Shown here in pieces: positions 19,106 to 27,362 of a stretch of DNA of 64,000 nt. Under the pieces are notes generated by a model. That model saw only the letters and a program-made list of their open reading frames with translations, was not told the DNA's origin and did no database searches. This DNA is from Nocardia seriolae NBRC 15557 (GTDB taxonomy: Bacteria; Actinomycetota; Actinomycetes; Mycobacteriales; Mycobacteriaceae), in contig NZ_BJWY01000007.1 in NCBI RefSeq assembly GCF_007990715.1, positions 56,467-120,466 of the forward strand. The letters are read 5' to 3'. Each line of letters opens with the position of its first letter. Positions within the stretch are counted from its first letter, which is position 1. The translations under genes and the position numbers were made by a program.

Positions 19106-20170
19106 ATGAGCAATCCCAATGTCCCCAAGCCGTTCTCGGCCGACCTCGACGTCCGGGTCACCGACACCAGCCTGCGCGACGGCTCGCACCACAAGCGCCA
19201 CCAGTTCACCGTGCAGGAGGTGCGTGACATCGTCGGCGCGCTCGACGCCGCCGGTGTCCCGGTCCTCGAGGTCACCCACGGTGACGGCCTGGGCGGCTCC
19301 TCGTTCAACTACGGTTTCTCGAAAACCCCCGAGCAGGAACTGATCAAGGCCGCCGCGGAGACCGCCAAGCAGGCCAAGATCGCCTTCCTCATGCTGCCGG
19401 GTGTCGGCGTCAAGGAAGACATCAAGATCTCGCAGGACAACGGTGCGAGCATCTGCCGCATCGCCACCCACTGCACCGAGGCCGACGTCTCCATCCAGCA
19501 CTTCAATATGGCCCGCGACCTCGGCCTCGAGACCGTCGGCTTCCTGATGATGGCGCACTCCACCACACCGGAGAACCTCGCCAAGCAGGCCCGCATCATG
19601 GCCGACGCCGGCTGCCAGTGCGTGTACGTCGTCGACTCGGCGGGCGCCCTTGTGCTGGACCAGGTCACGGATCGCGTCTCCGCCCTGGTCGCCGAACTCG
19701 GCAACGACGCCCAGGTCGGCTTCCACGGCCACGAGAACCTCGGCCTCGCCGTCGCCAACTCCGTCTACGCGGTGCGCGCCGGTGCCACCCAGATCGACGG
19801 CAGCGCACGCCGTTTCGGCGCGGGCGCGGGCAACCTCCCCGTCGAGGCTTTCATCGGCGTCTGCGACAAGCTCGGCATCAAGACCGGCGTCGACTTCTTC
19901 GCCGTCACGGACGCCGCCGAAGACGTTGTCCGCCCGGCCATGCCGAGCGAATGCCTCCTCGACCGCCAGGCGTTGATGATGGGCTACGCCGGCGTCTACT
20001 CCTCCTTCCTCCGCCACGCCGAACGCCAGGCCGAACGCTACGGCGTCTCCGCCGCCGAAATGCTCGTCCGCGCAGGCAAGCGCAAACTCGTCGGCGGCCA
20101 GGAAGACCAACTCATCGACATCGCCCTGGAACTCCAGCGCGAAAAGGAAAAGGCCACCGCCAACGCCTGA
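19106..20170 (+). CDS. hsaF: 4-hydroxy-2-oxoacid aldolase
   Basis: HsaF splits 4-hydroxy-2-oxohexanoate into pyruvate and propionaldehyde, passing the aldehyde to HsaG. The 354-residue class II aldolase has the HMGL-like TIM barrel with [17 protein letters not shown] (residues 18-34, metal and catalytic residues), [10 protein letters not shown] and [15 protein letters not shown] (metal-binding histidines). It carries the C-terminal DmpG-type communication domain. It ends the operon, followed by a 13-bp hairpin. Confidence 0.95.
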   Translation: MSNPNVPKPFSADLDVRVTDTSLRDGSHHKRHQFTVQEVRDIVGALDAAGVPVLEVTHGDGLGGSSFNYGFSKTPEQELIKAAAETAKQAKIAFLMLPGVGVKEDIKISQDNGASICRIATHCTEADVSIQHFNMARDLGLETVGFLMMAHSTTPENLAKQARIMADAGCQCVYVVDSAGALVLDQVTDRVSALVAELGNDAQVGFHGHENLGLAVANSVYAVRAGATQIDGSARRFGAGAGNLPVEAFIGVCDKLGIKTGVDFFAVTDAAEDVVRPAMPSECLLDRQALMMGYAGVYSSFLRHAERQAERYGVSAAEMLVRAGKRKLVGGQEDQLIDIALELQREKEKATANA

Positions 20171-20183
20171 CCCCGCATCCCTC

Positions 20184-20215
20184 CTGGGCCGCAACCACTT
20201 CCGGTTGCGGCCCAG
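20184..20215 (+). terminator. Terminator after hsaEGF
   Basis: A perfect 13-bp stem CTGGGCCGCAACC/GGTTGCGGCCCAG with a 6-nt loop lies 13 bp after the hsaF stop. It is followed within 10 bp by repeat copy 2. Confidence 0.8.
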
Positions 20216-20223
20216 TGGTATTT

Positions 20224-20289
20224 CAAGATCAGGGAGCTGTCACGGAGGGATATCGGACAAATCTCCGCAGTGAGAACTCCCTGATCTTG
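20224..20289 (+). repeat. 66-bp palindromic repeat, copy 2
   Basis: Same length and ends as copies 1 and 3. The arms differ at two positions (CTGTCAC versus CTCTCAC after complementing), so the stem is 19-20 bp with two mismatches. The centre is GGAGGGATATCGGACAAATC. It lies 41 bp before the DUF559 gene, in the same orientation as copy 3 beyond it. Confidence 0.93.
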
Positions 20290-20330
20290 ATCTGCGGGAG
20301 GGTGTCGGTGGGGTGGGGGAATATGGGGGC

Positions 20331-21203
20331 ATGGGGGAATTGAGTGGGCCTTTTGTGGGGTCTTGGGCGGTGGCGGCGGGGCTGGTGACGGTGTGGGGGC
20401 TGCGGGGTGGGGGTTATCGGCGGGTGATGACCGATGTGTATGTGCCGCGGGGGGTTTTGCTTGGGCCGCGGGAGAGGGCGGTGGCGGTGGGGTGCTGGGC
20501 GAAGAAGCGGGGGGTGCTCGTTGGGGTGTCTGCTATGGCGATGTTCGGGAGTCGGTATGTGGACGAGGGGCTTCCGGCCGAGATCGCGTTGCGGAGTTCG
20601 CGGCATGCGCCCGAGGGGGTGCGGGTGGTGCGGGATCGGATCGCGGAGGACGAGTGGTGCGAGATCGACGGATTTCGGGTGACGACGCCGGTTCGCACCG
20701 CGTACGACATCGCACGGCGGTATCCCCGCGACGTAGCGGTACCCCTCCTCGATTCTCATTGCGGCACAACGGGAATTCGACCCGAACAGGTTCTGGACCT
20801 CGCGACCGCAGCCAGCCACAGCAGGGATCGTGGCGTGTCGCACGTCCACGCAGCGCTCTCCCTCGTGGACCCGGGCTCCGAATCACCCCAGGAGTCCCGA
20901 ACCCGCCTGCTGCTGATCGACAACGGATTTCCGAGCCCGCAAACCCAGATCGTGGTGCGGGACGGTCGCGGCAACTTCGTCGCCCGCCTCGACATGGGCT
21001 GGAGCGAATGGCAAATCGCCCTCGAATACGACGGCGCTCAACACTGGACCGACCCGAAACAGCGCTCCCGAGACATAGACCGCCTCGCAGCCCTCGAATC
21101 CCTCGGCTGGATCATCATCCGCCTGACCGCCGCCCACCTCCGCAACCCCCACCTCATCCTCACCCGCCTCCGAGCCGCCATTGCCACCCGAGCCATCCGG
21201 TGA
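20331..21203 (+). CDS. DUF559 (Vsr-like/PDDEXK) protein with AbiEi-like N-terminal region
   Basis: The 290-residue protein combines an N-terminal region resembling AbiEi-type antitoxin or transcription-regulator domains (GCWAKKRGVLVGVSAMAMFG, then DGFRVTTPVRTAYDIARRY near 120-140) with a C-terminal DUF559 domain. The latter shows FVARLDMGWSEWQIALEYDG and a final LGWIIIRLTAAHL, the D...E-x-D pattern of PDDEXK folds related to Vsr endonuclease. Activity is not proven for this architecture. Direct copies of the 66-bp palindrome flank it at 41 bp and 3 bp. Base use is extreme: 20341-20400 has 34 G and 9 C, 21121-21180 has 9 G and 36 C. Confidence 0.75.
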   Translation: MGELSGPFVGSWAVAAGLVTVWGLRGGGYRRVMTDVYVPRGVLLGPRERAVAVGCWAKKRGVLVGVSAMAMFGSRYVDEGLPAEIALRSSRHAPEGVRVVRDRIAEDEWCEIDGFRVTTPVRTAYDIARRYPRDVAVPLLDSHCGTTGIRPEQVLDLATAASHSRDRGVSHVHAALSLVDPGSESPQESRTRLLLIDNGFPSPQTQIVVRDGRGNFVARLDMGWSEWQIALEYDGAQHWTDPKQRSRDIDRLAALESLGWIIIRLTAAHLRNPHLILTRLRAAIATRAIR

Positions 21204-21206
21204 CAC

Positions 21207-21272
21207 CAAGATCAGGGAGCTCTCACCGCGGTGAATCGGACAGATTTCCGCAATGAGAGCTCCCTGATCTCG
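21207..21272 (+). repeat. 66-bp palindromic repeat, copy 3
   Basis: Arms CAAGATCAGGGAGCTCTCA and the near-complement ending CTGATCTCG (one mismatch in the outermost bases); core CGGTGAATCGGACAGATTTC. It fills the gap between the stop of the DUF559 gene and the stop of the convergent DUF433 gene, so it could also serve as a two-way terminator. Confidence 0.93.
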
Positions 21273-21273
21273 T

Positions 21274-21486
21274 TCAGCATGCGGCGCGAAGGGGGGAGGC
21301 GGAGTAGCACGTGGCGGCTATGAGGTCTTCGCGGGTGAGGGTGGGGCAGTCGGTGAGGAGTTCGGTGGGGGTGATGCCGCTGCGGCGGAGGGCGACTATG
21401 AGGGCTACGGGGTAGTGGGTGCCCGCGATGATGGGTTCGCCTCGGCAGATGCGGGGGTCGATGGTGATGCGGTGGAGGAAGGCCAT
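21274..21486 (-). CDS. Small DUF433 protein
   Basis: The 70-residue protein fits DUF433: ITIDPRICRGEPIIAGTHYPVALIVALRRSG (residues 7-37), then a Leu-x-x-(D/E)CP-x-L-x-x-EDL turn and a cysteine-containing end. DUF433 is a small helical domain often seen as an antitoxin-like partner in toxin-antitoxin pairs. No toxin gene is adjacent on this strand. The start lacks a clear ribosome site. Its stop abuts repeat copy 3. Confidence 0.65.
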   Translation of the reverse strand: MAFLHRITIDPRICRGEPIIAGTHYPVALIVALRRSGITPTELLTDCPTLTREDLIAATCYSASPLRAAC

Positions 21487-21594
21487 GAACGGCAAGCGTA
21501 GGGATCGGATGTAATCGAACTCTGAGGTAGCTGTGACCCGGGGCTGTGGGATGTGGGACCGGTCGGTCGGACGGGATATGGCAGAGTCGGGCGC

Positions 21595-21834
21595 ATGGAC
21601 CAGGTGGTTATGTACGGGGCCGATTGGTGCGGGGACTGCCGGCGGGCGAAGGCGTGGTTCCGGGAGAACGGGGTGGCGTTCGCCGAGATCGATGTGGAAC
21701 AGGATGAAGCCGCGCGGGAGCGGGCCGTCGAGATCGCGGGCGGGCGGAAGAACATTCCGGTGATCGTGACGCCGGACGGGACCGTGCTGATCGAGCCGAC
21801 CAATGCCGAGCTCGCCGCCGCGCTCGCGAACTGA
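21595..21834 (+). CDS. Glutaredoxin-like protein (CGDC active site)
   Basis: The 79-residue protein has a thioredoxin fold with the redox motif WCGDC (residues 11-15), the cis-proline loop KNIPVIVTPDG and a final NAELAAAL helix. It is mycoredoxin/glutaredoxin-like, but has CGDC where mycoredoxin-1 has CGYC. A likely job is reduction of mixed disulfides with mycothiol in the cytoplasm. Starts at ATG 21595; upstream in-frame codons lack coding character. It ends 3 bp before the stop of the convergent AraC gene. Confidence 0.8.
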   Translation: MDQVVMYGADWCGDCRRAKAWFRENGVAFAEIDVEQDEAARERAVEIAGGRKNIPVIVTPDGTVLIEPTNAELAAALAN

Positions 21835-21836
21835 TC

Positions 21837-22994
21837 TCACACCCGGACCGAGACGCGCCCCCGGTTCTCGCGGGCGAACTGACCCGGGGATTGGCCCTTC
21901 CAGCTGCGGAAAGCCGAGGTGAAGGCGGAGACGCTGGCGTAACCCAGGCGAATCGCGGCCTGTTCCACCGTCATTCCGGCCACCAGGAGTTCCTCCGCGA
22001 GCAGACCCACTGTCTCCGTGGAGAGTTCCCGGAAGGTGGTGCCCTCGTCGGCGAGGCGGCGGCGCAGCGTGCGGACGCTGACGTCCAGTTCGGCCGCTAT
22101 GCGCGATTGGTCGGCTATGCCGCCCCTCGAGATGAGGAGCTGGCGGACCCGGCCGCTGATGCCCAGGCGGCGCTTGCGGCGCTGCATGAGTTCGGCGCAC
22201 TGCTGCTCGTAGAAGCGGGCGGTGGCCGAATTCGCCTGGGGCAGTTGCAGATGCTGGATGCTGGAGGGTCCGGTGACGACCGAGCGGGGCGAATTGAAGA
22301 CGACCTCCTCGACGCCGAGCATGGCGCCGAACATCTCGTAGACCGGATGCGGCGAGAAAGCGACGGCGACGCGGGTGATGGGCGGGCGCATGGGCATGAC
22401 GTCCTGCTGAATGGTCCAGATGGCGGCCACATCCCGCTCCACCGCGAAGCGCCGGACCTCGGGCGGCACGCCGGTGTCGTCGCGCACGATGGAGACCTCC
22501 TCACCATTGATGACGAGGTGGTGCTTGGCCACGGTGAAGGACAGATCGGCGTAGCGCAGCGCCAGATCCACGGCGTCGCGCACGGTCTGACAGCTCATGC
22601 GGGCGAAGCCGAGGACACCGAGACTCGGTGGGTGACAGAGTAATCCGGCCATAAGCCCCATTCCGGGCTCGTCGCCGACGCCGGCCACGACATTGCGCAT
22701 CAGGGACAGCTCCTGCGCCAGGGTGATCTCGGCGGTCGAGTCCATCAGATCGCGCTCGCGAATTCCGGTGTGGCGCAGCAGATCCGGCGTCGCGAGCCCG
22801 CGTGCCACCGCGAACTCGACGAGAAGCGCCGCGCTGGTGATGGAGCGCAGCTGAGCCTGACCGTCCGTCACATCGAAATGGTCGCAAACTTTCAGCGTGC
22901 CAGGGGGCGGAACGAGCGGGGAAGTTGCTGAAAGCGGCCGAAATTCGATTGTTTCTGACCCAGGAGGCACTGGAGGCGTAACGTCTTCAGACAT
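21837..22994 (-). CDS. AraC-family regulator, Arabinose_bd (OruR/ArgR-like) type
   Basis: The 385-residue protein has an N-terminal Arabinose_bd-type sensor domain (about residues 50-240; HTGIRERDLMDSTAEITLAQELSLMRNV is typical) and a C-terminal AraC helix-turn-helix (about 275-380), including DQSRIAAELDVSVRTLRRRL and AIRLGYASVSAFTSAFRSWKGQSPGQF. Regulators of this type often control catabolic genes. The ATG lies 5 bp from a pair of direct repeats spaced as expected for AraC binding, suggesting autoregulation and control of the divergent small-protein gene. Confidence 0.88.
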   Translation of the reverse strand: MSEDVTPPVPPGSETIEFRPLSATSPLVPPPGTLKVCDHFDVTDGQAQLRSITSAALLVEFAVARGLATPDLLRHTGIRERDLMDSTAEITLAQELSLMRNVVAGVGDEPGMGLMAGLLCHPPSLGVLGFARMSCQTVRDAVDLALRYADLSFTVAKHHLVINGEEVSIVRDDTGVPPEVRRFAVERDVAAIWTIQQDVMPMRPPITRVAVAFSPHPVYEMFGAMLGVEEVVFNSPRSVVTGPSSIQHLQLPQANSATARFYEQQCAELMQRRKRRLGISGRVRQLLISRGGIADQSRIAAELDVSVRTLRRRLADEGTTFRELSTETVGLLAEELLVAGMTVEQAAIRLGYASVSAFTSAFRSWKGQSPGQFARENRGRVSVRV

Positions 22995-22998
22995 ACGG

Positions 22999-23034
22999 TG
23001 AATATCTAGCTAACCAACTGAATACCTAGCTGAC
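22999..23034. promoter_or_regulatory. Direct-repeat operator, 20-bp period
   Basis: TGAATATCTAGCTAAC and TGAATACCTAGCTGAC (14 of 16 identical) start exactly 20 bp apart, two helical turns, in the 71-bp gap between the AraC gene and the divergent small gene. AraC-type proteins bind direct half-sites with this spacing. A -10-like TAGACA lies at 23044-23049 for the plus-strand gene. Confidence 0.7.
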
Positions 23035-23065
23035 TACAACCGATAGACATGGAGAAGGTGAACCA

Positions 23066-23413
23066 ATGGCCGCCTGGCAAGTGTTCACGGCCACCCTCGC
23101 AACGCTCGTGATCATGGCGATCGCAATCATGAGCCTGCACCACCCACACCAGGATCCGAACCGGCTCTCGGTAGATCGGATCCGAGATCGAATCAACAGC
23201 GAGCACAACGCATTAGCGTTGGCGACCACCGACCCCTCGTCGTGGTCGCACCTCGCCCCGGACCACCCGCTGGGTGTCCAGGAAGCCCACCGCACCATGC
23301 AGCAGCACCGCCGCTGCCCGGTTGCGGAATGCGCGCGCAAAGCCGCGGCATTCCGGGCGCTCATCGACGCGGGCCGCATCAAGCCGACCCGCATGCCACC
23401 CGCCCTGCAATAG
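23066..23413 (+). CDS. Small membrane-anchored protein of unknown function
   Basis: The 115-residue protein starts with one hydrophobic segment (about residues 5-24, FTATLATLVIMAIAIMSL), then a polar region containing RIRDRINSEHNALAL and RCPVAECARKAAAFRALIDAGRIKPT. A well-placed GGAGAAGG precedes the ATG. No named family is recognised. Its promoter region carries the direct-repeat site of the divergent AraC regulator, the only functional clue. Confidence 0.7.
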   Translation: MAAWQVFTATLATLVIMAIAIMSLHHPHQDPNRLSVDRIRDRINSEHNALALATTDPSSWSHLAPDHPLGVQEAHRTMQQHRRCPVAECARKAAAFRALIDAGRIKPTRMPPALQ

Positions 23414-23449
23414 TGGCCACGCCGTCCCACCGGCTACCGAACGGGCAGT

Positions 23450-23995
23450 TCAGAGCCCCGACAGGTAGCCGGGCGGGACGGCGGCCGCCAACCAGACCCC
23501 GTTGGCGCTGACCCGGAAAACGTGCCCGTCGCGGTTCATGGCCGCGGCATCCACGGTCAGCACCACGGGCTTGCCACGCCGGGCCCCTACCTTCAGCGCG
23601 GTATCCAGATCCGCCGAAAGATGGACGTCGTGGCGGCGCATGGGCTTCAGGCCTTCGGACCAGATTCCGGCCAGGGCCGCGGCAACGGTGCCGTGGTAGA
23701 GCAGATCGGGCGGCGTGCTCGCCCGATATTCCAAGTCAACGTCGACACTGTGTCCCTGACTCGCGCGAATCCGAGTCCCCGTCGCATCGAATTCGAAGCG
23801 GCGCTTGTTGTTCCGCGCCACCACCTCGTCGAGCTCGGACCGGGTGAGTGTGCGTCCGTGACTGCCCAGCGCCGCGAGCAGCCCCGAAACCTCCACCCAC
23901 CCGGCCGAGTCCAGCGTGAGGCCGATCTCGCCGGGCGCGTGGCGCAGATGCCTCGACAATCGCTTCGAGGTCTTGACCATGTTCTTTTCATCCAT
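23450..23995 (-). CDS. kptA: RNA 2'-phosphotransferase
   Basis: KptA/Tpt1 moves a 2'-phosphate from RNA to NAD, releasing ADP-ribose 1'',2''-cyclic phosphate. In fungi this finishes tRNA splicing; the bacterial substrate is unknown. The 181-residue protein has the N-terminal winged-helix part (SKRLSRHLRHAPGEIGLTLD) and the catalytic lobe with NNKRRFEFD, LYHGT and KPMRRHDVHLSAD, which carry the family Arg-His-Arg-Arg residues. ATG 23995 overlaps the upstream gene by 8 bp; ATG 23980 is an alternative. It is last in a DUF58/MoxR operon. Confidence 0.88.
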   Translation of the reverse strand: MDEKNMVKTSKRLSRHLRHAPGEIGLTLDSAGWVEVSGLLAALGSHGRTLTRSELDEVVARNNKRRFEFDATGTRIRASQGHSVDVDLEYRASTPPDLLYHGTVAAALAGIWSEGLKPMRRHDVHLSADLDTALKVGARRGKPVVLTVDAAAMNRDGHVFRVSANGVWLAAAVPPGYLSGL

Positions 23996-24422
23996 GCGTT
24001 GCACGGTCGTCCACCAGAACGCGAACAAGCAAGGCATATAACAGGATCACGGTGAAGGGCGCGAGGATCGGAATCCAGGTCAGGCCGGCGGGCAGCACGG
24101 TGGCCGCCCCGGCCGCGGCGGTGAAGACCAGCGCGCCCGCCACCGACGGCACGGTGGTCGGCACGACCCCGACCGGGGCCGACACCGTGGCCGTATTCAG
24201 CAGATAGGTGGTCGCCACCAGCCCGATGCCGCCTGCCACCAACGCCCCGGTCCCGATCCAGGCCAGCGCCGCCATGGCCGACAGCACCGCGAGCACCGCG
24301 CTCACCCGCCATCGCCAACCGGCCACGGCGAAGACCGCCACCGGAATCACGGCCCACGGCAGCACGATCGCGACCGCGGCCGCGAGCAGCAGGCCGGAGA
24401 GCACGGCCAGGAACTTGGTCAT
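23988..24422 (-). CDS. Small polytopic membrane protein in MoxR/DUF58 operon
   Basis: The 144-residue protein has about four to five hydrophobic segments covering nearly the whole length (LSGLLLAAAVAIVLPWAVIP, SAMAALAWIGTGALVAGGIG and others). The ATG overlaps the DUF58 stop (ATGA) and the stop overlaps kptA. No family is recognised. Coupling suggests it works at the membrane with the DUF58/DUF4129 proteins. Confidence 0.7.
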   Translation of the reverse strand: MTKFLAVLSGLLLAAAVAIVLPWAVIPVAVFAVAGWRWRVSAVLAVLSAMAALAWIGTGALVAGGIGLVATTYLLNTATVSAPVGVVPTTVPSVAGALVFTAAAGAATVLPAGLTWIPILAPFTVILLYALLVRVLVDDRATHG

Positions 24423-25693
24423 CGGCGGACCCTCGCGGTGCGGCGGTGTTCGGGCAGCAGGCGCATGACCTGGTCGAGGCGGGCATCCGCGGGCCAGGAC
24501 ACGATATCGACGCCGACGGTGCCCATATCGCGGTACATGGAACTGCGCTCCAGCTGCCACATGCGAGCCAGGGTGGGGTCCAGGTCCGGGCCGAACGGGG
24601 TGCCGCGCAGCACGTCGACCACGACCACGACGTGCCCGCGCTTGCGCAGATCGATGAGGGCCAGGGCGAATTGGGTGTCTAGCAGCGTGGAGAAGGCCAC
24701 GACCACCGCGCCGATCGGCACCGCGGCGTGCGGCGCGAGGGTGCCCTGGGTGAGGATGTGCTCGTCGCCCACGTCCAGGACGGCGTCCACGATGCGGTAG
24801 AACTGGCGGCGGCCGATATCGGGCCGCAGCCAGCGCGGGCTGCGGCCCAGGCAGACGACGGCGGTGCGGTCCCCGGCCTGGAGCGCCGACTGGGCGACCT
24901 GGGCCGCGCCGCGCACGGACAGCTCCAGCGAGTCCGACGCGGGACCCGGGGCCTGTAGCGAAGTATCCAGCAGCACAACGACATCCGCGGCCCGGTTGGT
25001 GAACCGCTCGGTCACGAACAGCTGCCCGCGCCGCGCGCTCACCGGCCAGTTCACCGTGCGCAGCTGATCCCCGGGCGTGTAGGCGCGGATATCGGCGTAC
25101 TCCACGCCGGGCCCGTGCCGCCGGGTCAGGTGGGTGCCGATGCGTTCGGGAAGCTCGGTGCGCGGCAACCGCATTCGCTGCGGGTCGGTGATGGGATAGA
25201 CGTACACCTCACCCGCGGGCAGCCGCACCGACGCCACCGCCAGCCCGGCCGGACTCAGCGCACTCACCCGCATCGGCACCGGATAGCGCCCCCAGCGCGG
25301 CGCCGACAGCGCCAGCCGCAGCCCCGCGGGCGCGGCCCCGGAGTCCACCGTCTCCTCGACATGAACCTCCATGTCGTGCAACGGTTCCGGATGCAGCCGC
25401 AACAGCGCGTGCCCGCTCTCGACGAACGCGGCCGCGGTCAGCACCACTTCTTCGGTCTCGAAACACCGCAGCACCCCGGCCCCGTCGACCTGGATGCGGG
25501 TCCGCGACTGCTGTAGCGGCGCGGTGGCCAGCACCCCGAGCATGGGCGCGGCGAAAACCACCAGCTGCCACTTCCCCAGCACCACCGCCAGCACCAGCGC
25601 GGGTGCGGACACCGCGGCGAGCATGAACACCAATGGCGCGGGCCGCCAGCGCAACTCGGCCTCAACCGCCGTAGTCGTATCGCGATGCTTCAC
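24419..25693 (-). CDS. DUF58 domain membrane protein
   Basis: The 424-residue protein has two N-terminal membrane helices (about residues 18-60) and a C-terminal DUF58 domain with IGTHLTRRHGPGVEYADIRAYTPGDQLRTVNWPVSARRG (205-243) and the vWA-like DVVVLLDTSL. DUF58 proteins usually act with MoxR AAA+ ATPases, thought to be chaperones for protein complexes of the envelope. The MoxR gene lies upstream, separated by a repeat. GTG start without a clear ribosome site. Confidence 0.85.
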   Translation of the reverse strand: MKHRDTTTAVEAELRWRPAPLVFMLAAVSAPALVLAVVLGKWQLVVFAAPMLGVLATAPLQQSRTRIQVDGAGVLRCFETEEVVLTAAAFVESGHALLRLHPEPLHDMEVHVEETVDSGAAPAGLRLALSAPRWGRYPVPMRVSALSPAGLAVASVRLPAGEVYVYPITDPQRMRLPRTELPERIGTHLTRRHGPGVEYADIRAYTPGDQLRTVNWPVSARRGQLFVTERFTNRAADVVVLLDTSLQAPGPASDSLELSVRGAAQVAQSALQAGDRTAVVCLGRSPRWLRPDIGRRQFYRIVDAVLDVGDEHILTQGTLAPHAAVPIGAVVVAFSTLLDTQFALALIDLRKRGHVVVVVDVLRGTPFGPDLDPTLARMWQLERSSMYRDMGTVGVDIVSWPADARLDQVMRLLPEHRRTARVRR

Positions 25694-25737
25694 GTCGGCC
25701 CGCCCGTCATCAGGGCGTGCTCAGCGACTGCCCCGCC

Positions 25738-25809
25738 CGTCATCCCGGCGCGGTGGCCGGGATCTCCCTTGGCACAGTGGATTCCGGCCGAAAGCATGCC
25801 GGAATGACG
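25738..25809. repeat. REP-like inverted repeat between moxR and DUF58 gene
   Basis: Outer arms CGTCATCCCGGC and GCCGGAATGACG are complementary except for one base; inner pairs GGCCGGGATC and GATTCCGGCC extend the symmetry. Short inverted repeats of this CGTCAT-CCGG style are dispersed in nocardial and other actinobacterial genomes as I recall; copy number cannot be checked here. It interrupts an otherwise tight operon. Confidence 0.6.
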
Positions 25810-25852
25810 AGGAGGGTCTGCCGCGCAGGTGGAGCTGTGACTCATGTGCGGC

Positions 25853-26818
<966 letters not shown>

Positions 26819-26858
26819 CGCATGTCTCGCATCTCATCTCACATGTTCGGTAGCGGGC

Positions 26859-27362
26859 TCACATGTTCTGCAAGCAGCGCAGGATCTCGTCGAGCGCGGC
26901 GCGCCCGGGTGCGCTGTTGGCCTGGTCGCGCAGCGCCGAATTGGCCGGATCCACCCAGCGCCACAGGTCGGGGCCGAATTGCAGTTGTCCCGCCACCTCC
27001 AGTGCGCGCCGGTTCTTGGCCATCCGGTGCCCGCTGGTCAGCTCGAATTCCTTGGCCAGCAAGGGGCGCAGGTGCCGATCCCAGTCGGCGCGCGAGCCCT
27101 CGGATCGGTCGGCGAGCATCTGGGCCCGTGCCTGCCAGCGGCGCAGCATGTCGACGGGGCCGTTGTCGATGTCGTTGTCGTCGGGTTCGGGGGGCGCCAG
27201 TCGCCGGGACCGTTCCAGCAGCGACCACACCAGCAGTCCCAGCGCCCCGGCCACCGGAATCCCGGTGACCGCCAGCAGCGTCTCGCGTTGATTGCCGAAG
27301 GCCAGCGCCTCGAACAGCCCGACCAGCGCCAGCGCGCCCACCACGATCGCGATCCGGTTCAT
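26859..27362 (-). CDS. Membrane protein of the MoxR operon, unknown family
   Basis: The 167-residue protein has two N-terminal hydrophobic helices (about residues 3-25 and 30-52) and a soluble tail rich in Arg, Leu and Asp, including WQARAQMLADRSEGSRADWDRH. Its ATG overlaps the stop of the DUF4129 gene as ATGA. No named family is recognised; position suggests an envelope complex with DUF4129, MoxR and DUF58. Confidence 0.7.
   Translation of the reverse strand: MNRIAIVVGALALVGLFEALAFGNQRETLLAVTGIPVAGALGLLVWSLLERSRRLAPPEPDDNDIDNGPVDMLRRWQARAQMLADRSEGSRADWDRHLRPLLAKEFELTSGHRMAKNRRALEVAGQLQFGPDLWRWVDPANSALRDQANSAPGRAALDEILRCLQNM

Noticed and set aside
22999..23034. CRISPR-like direct repeats
   Set aside because: Only two 16-base copies 20 bp apart with no spacer series and no cas genes; regulatory half-sites fit better.
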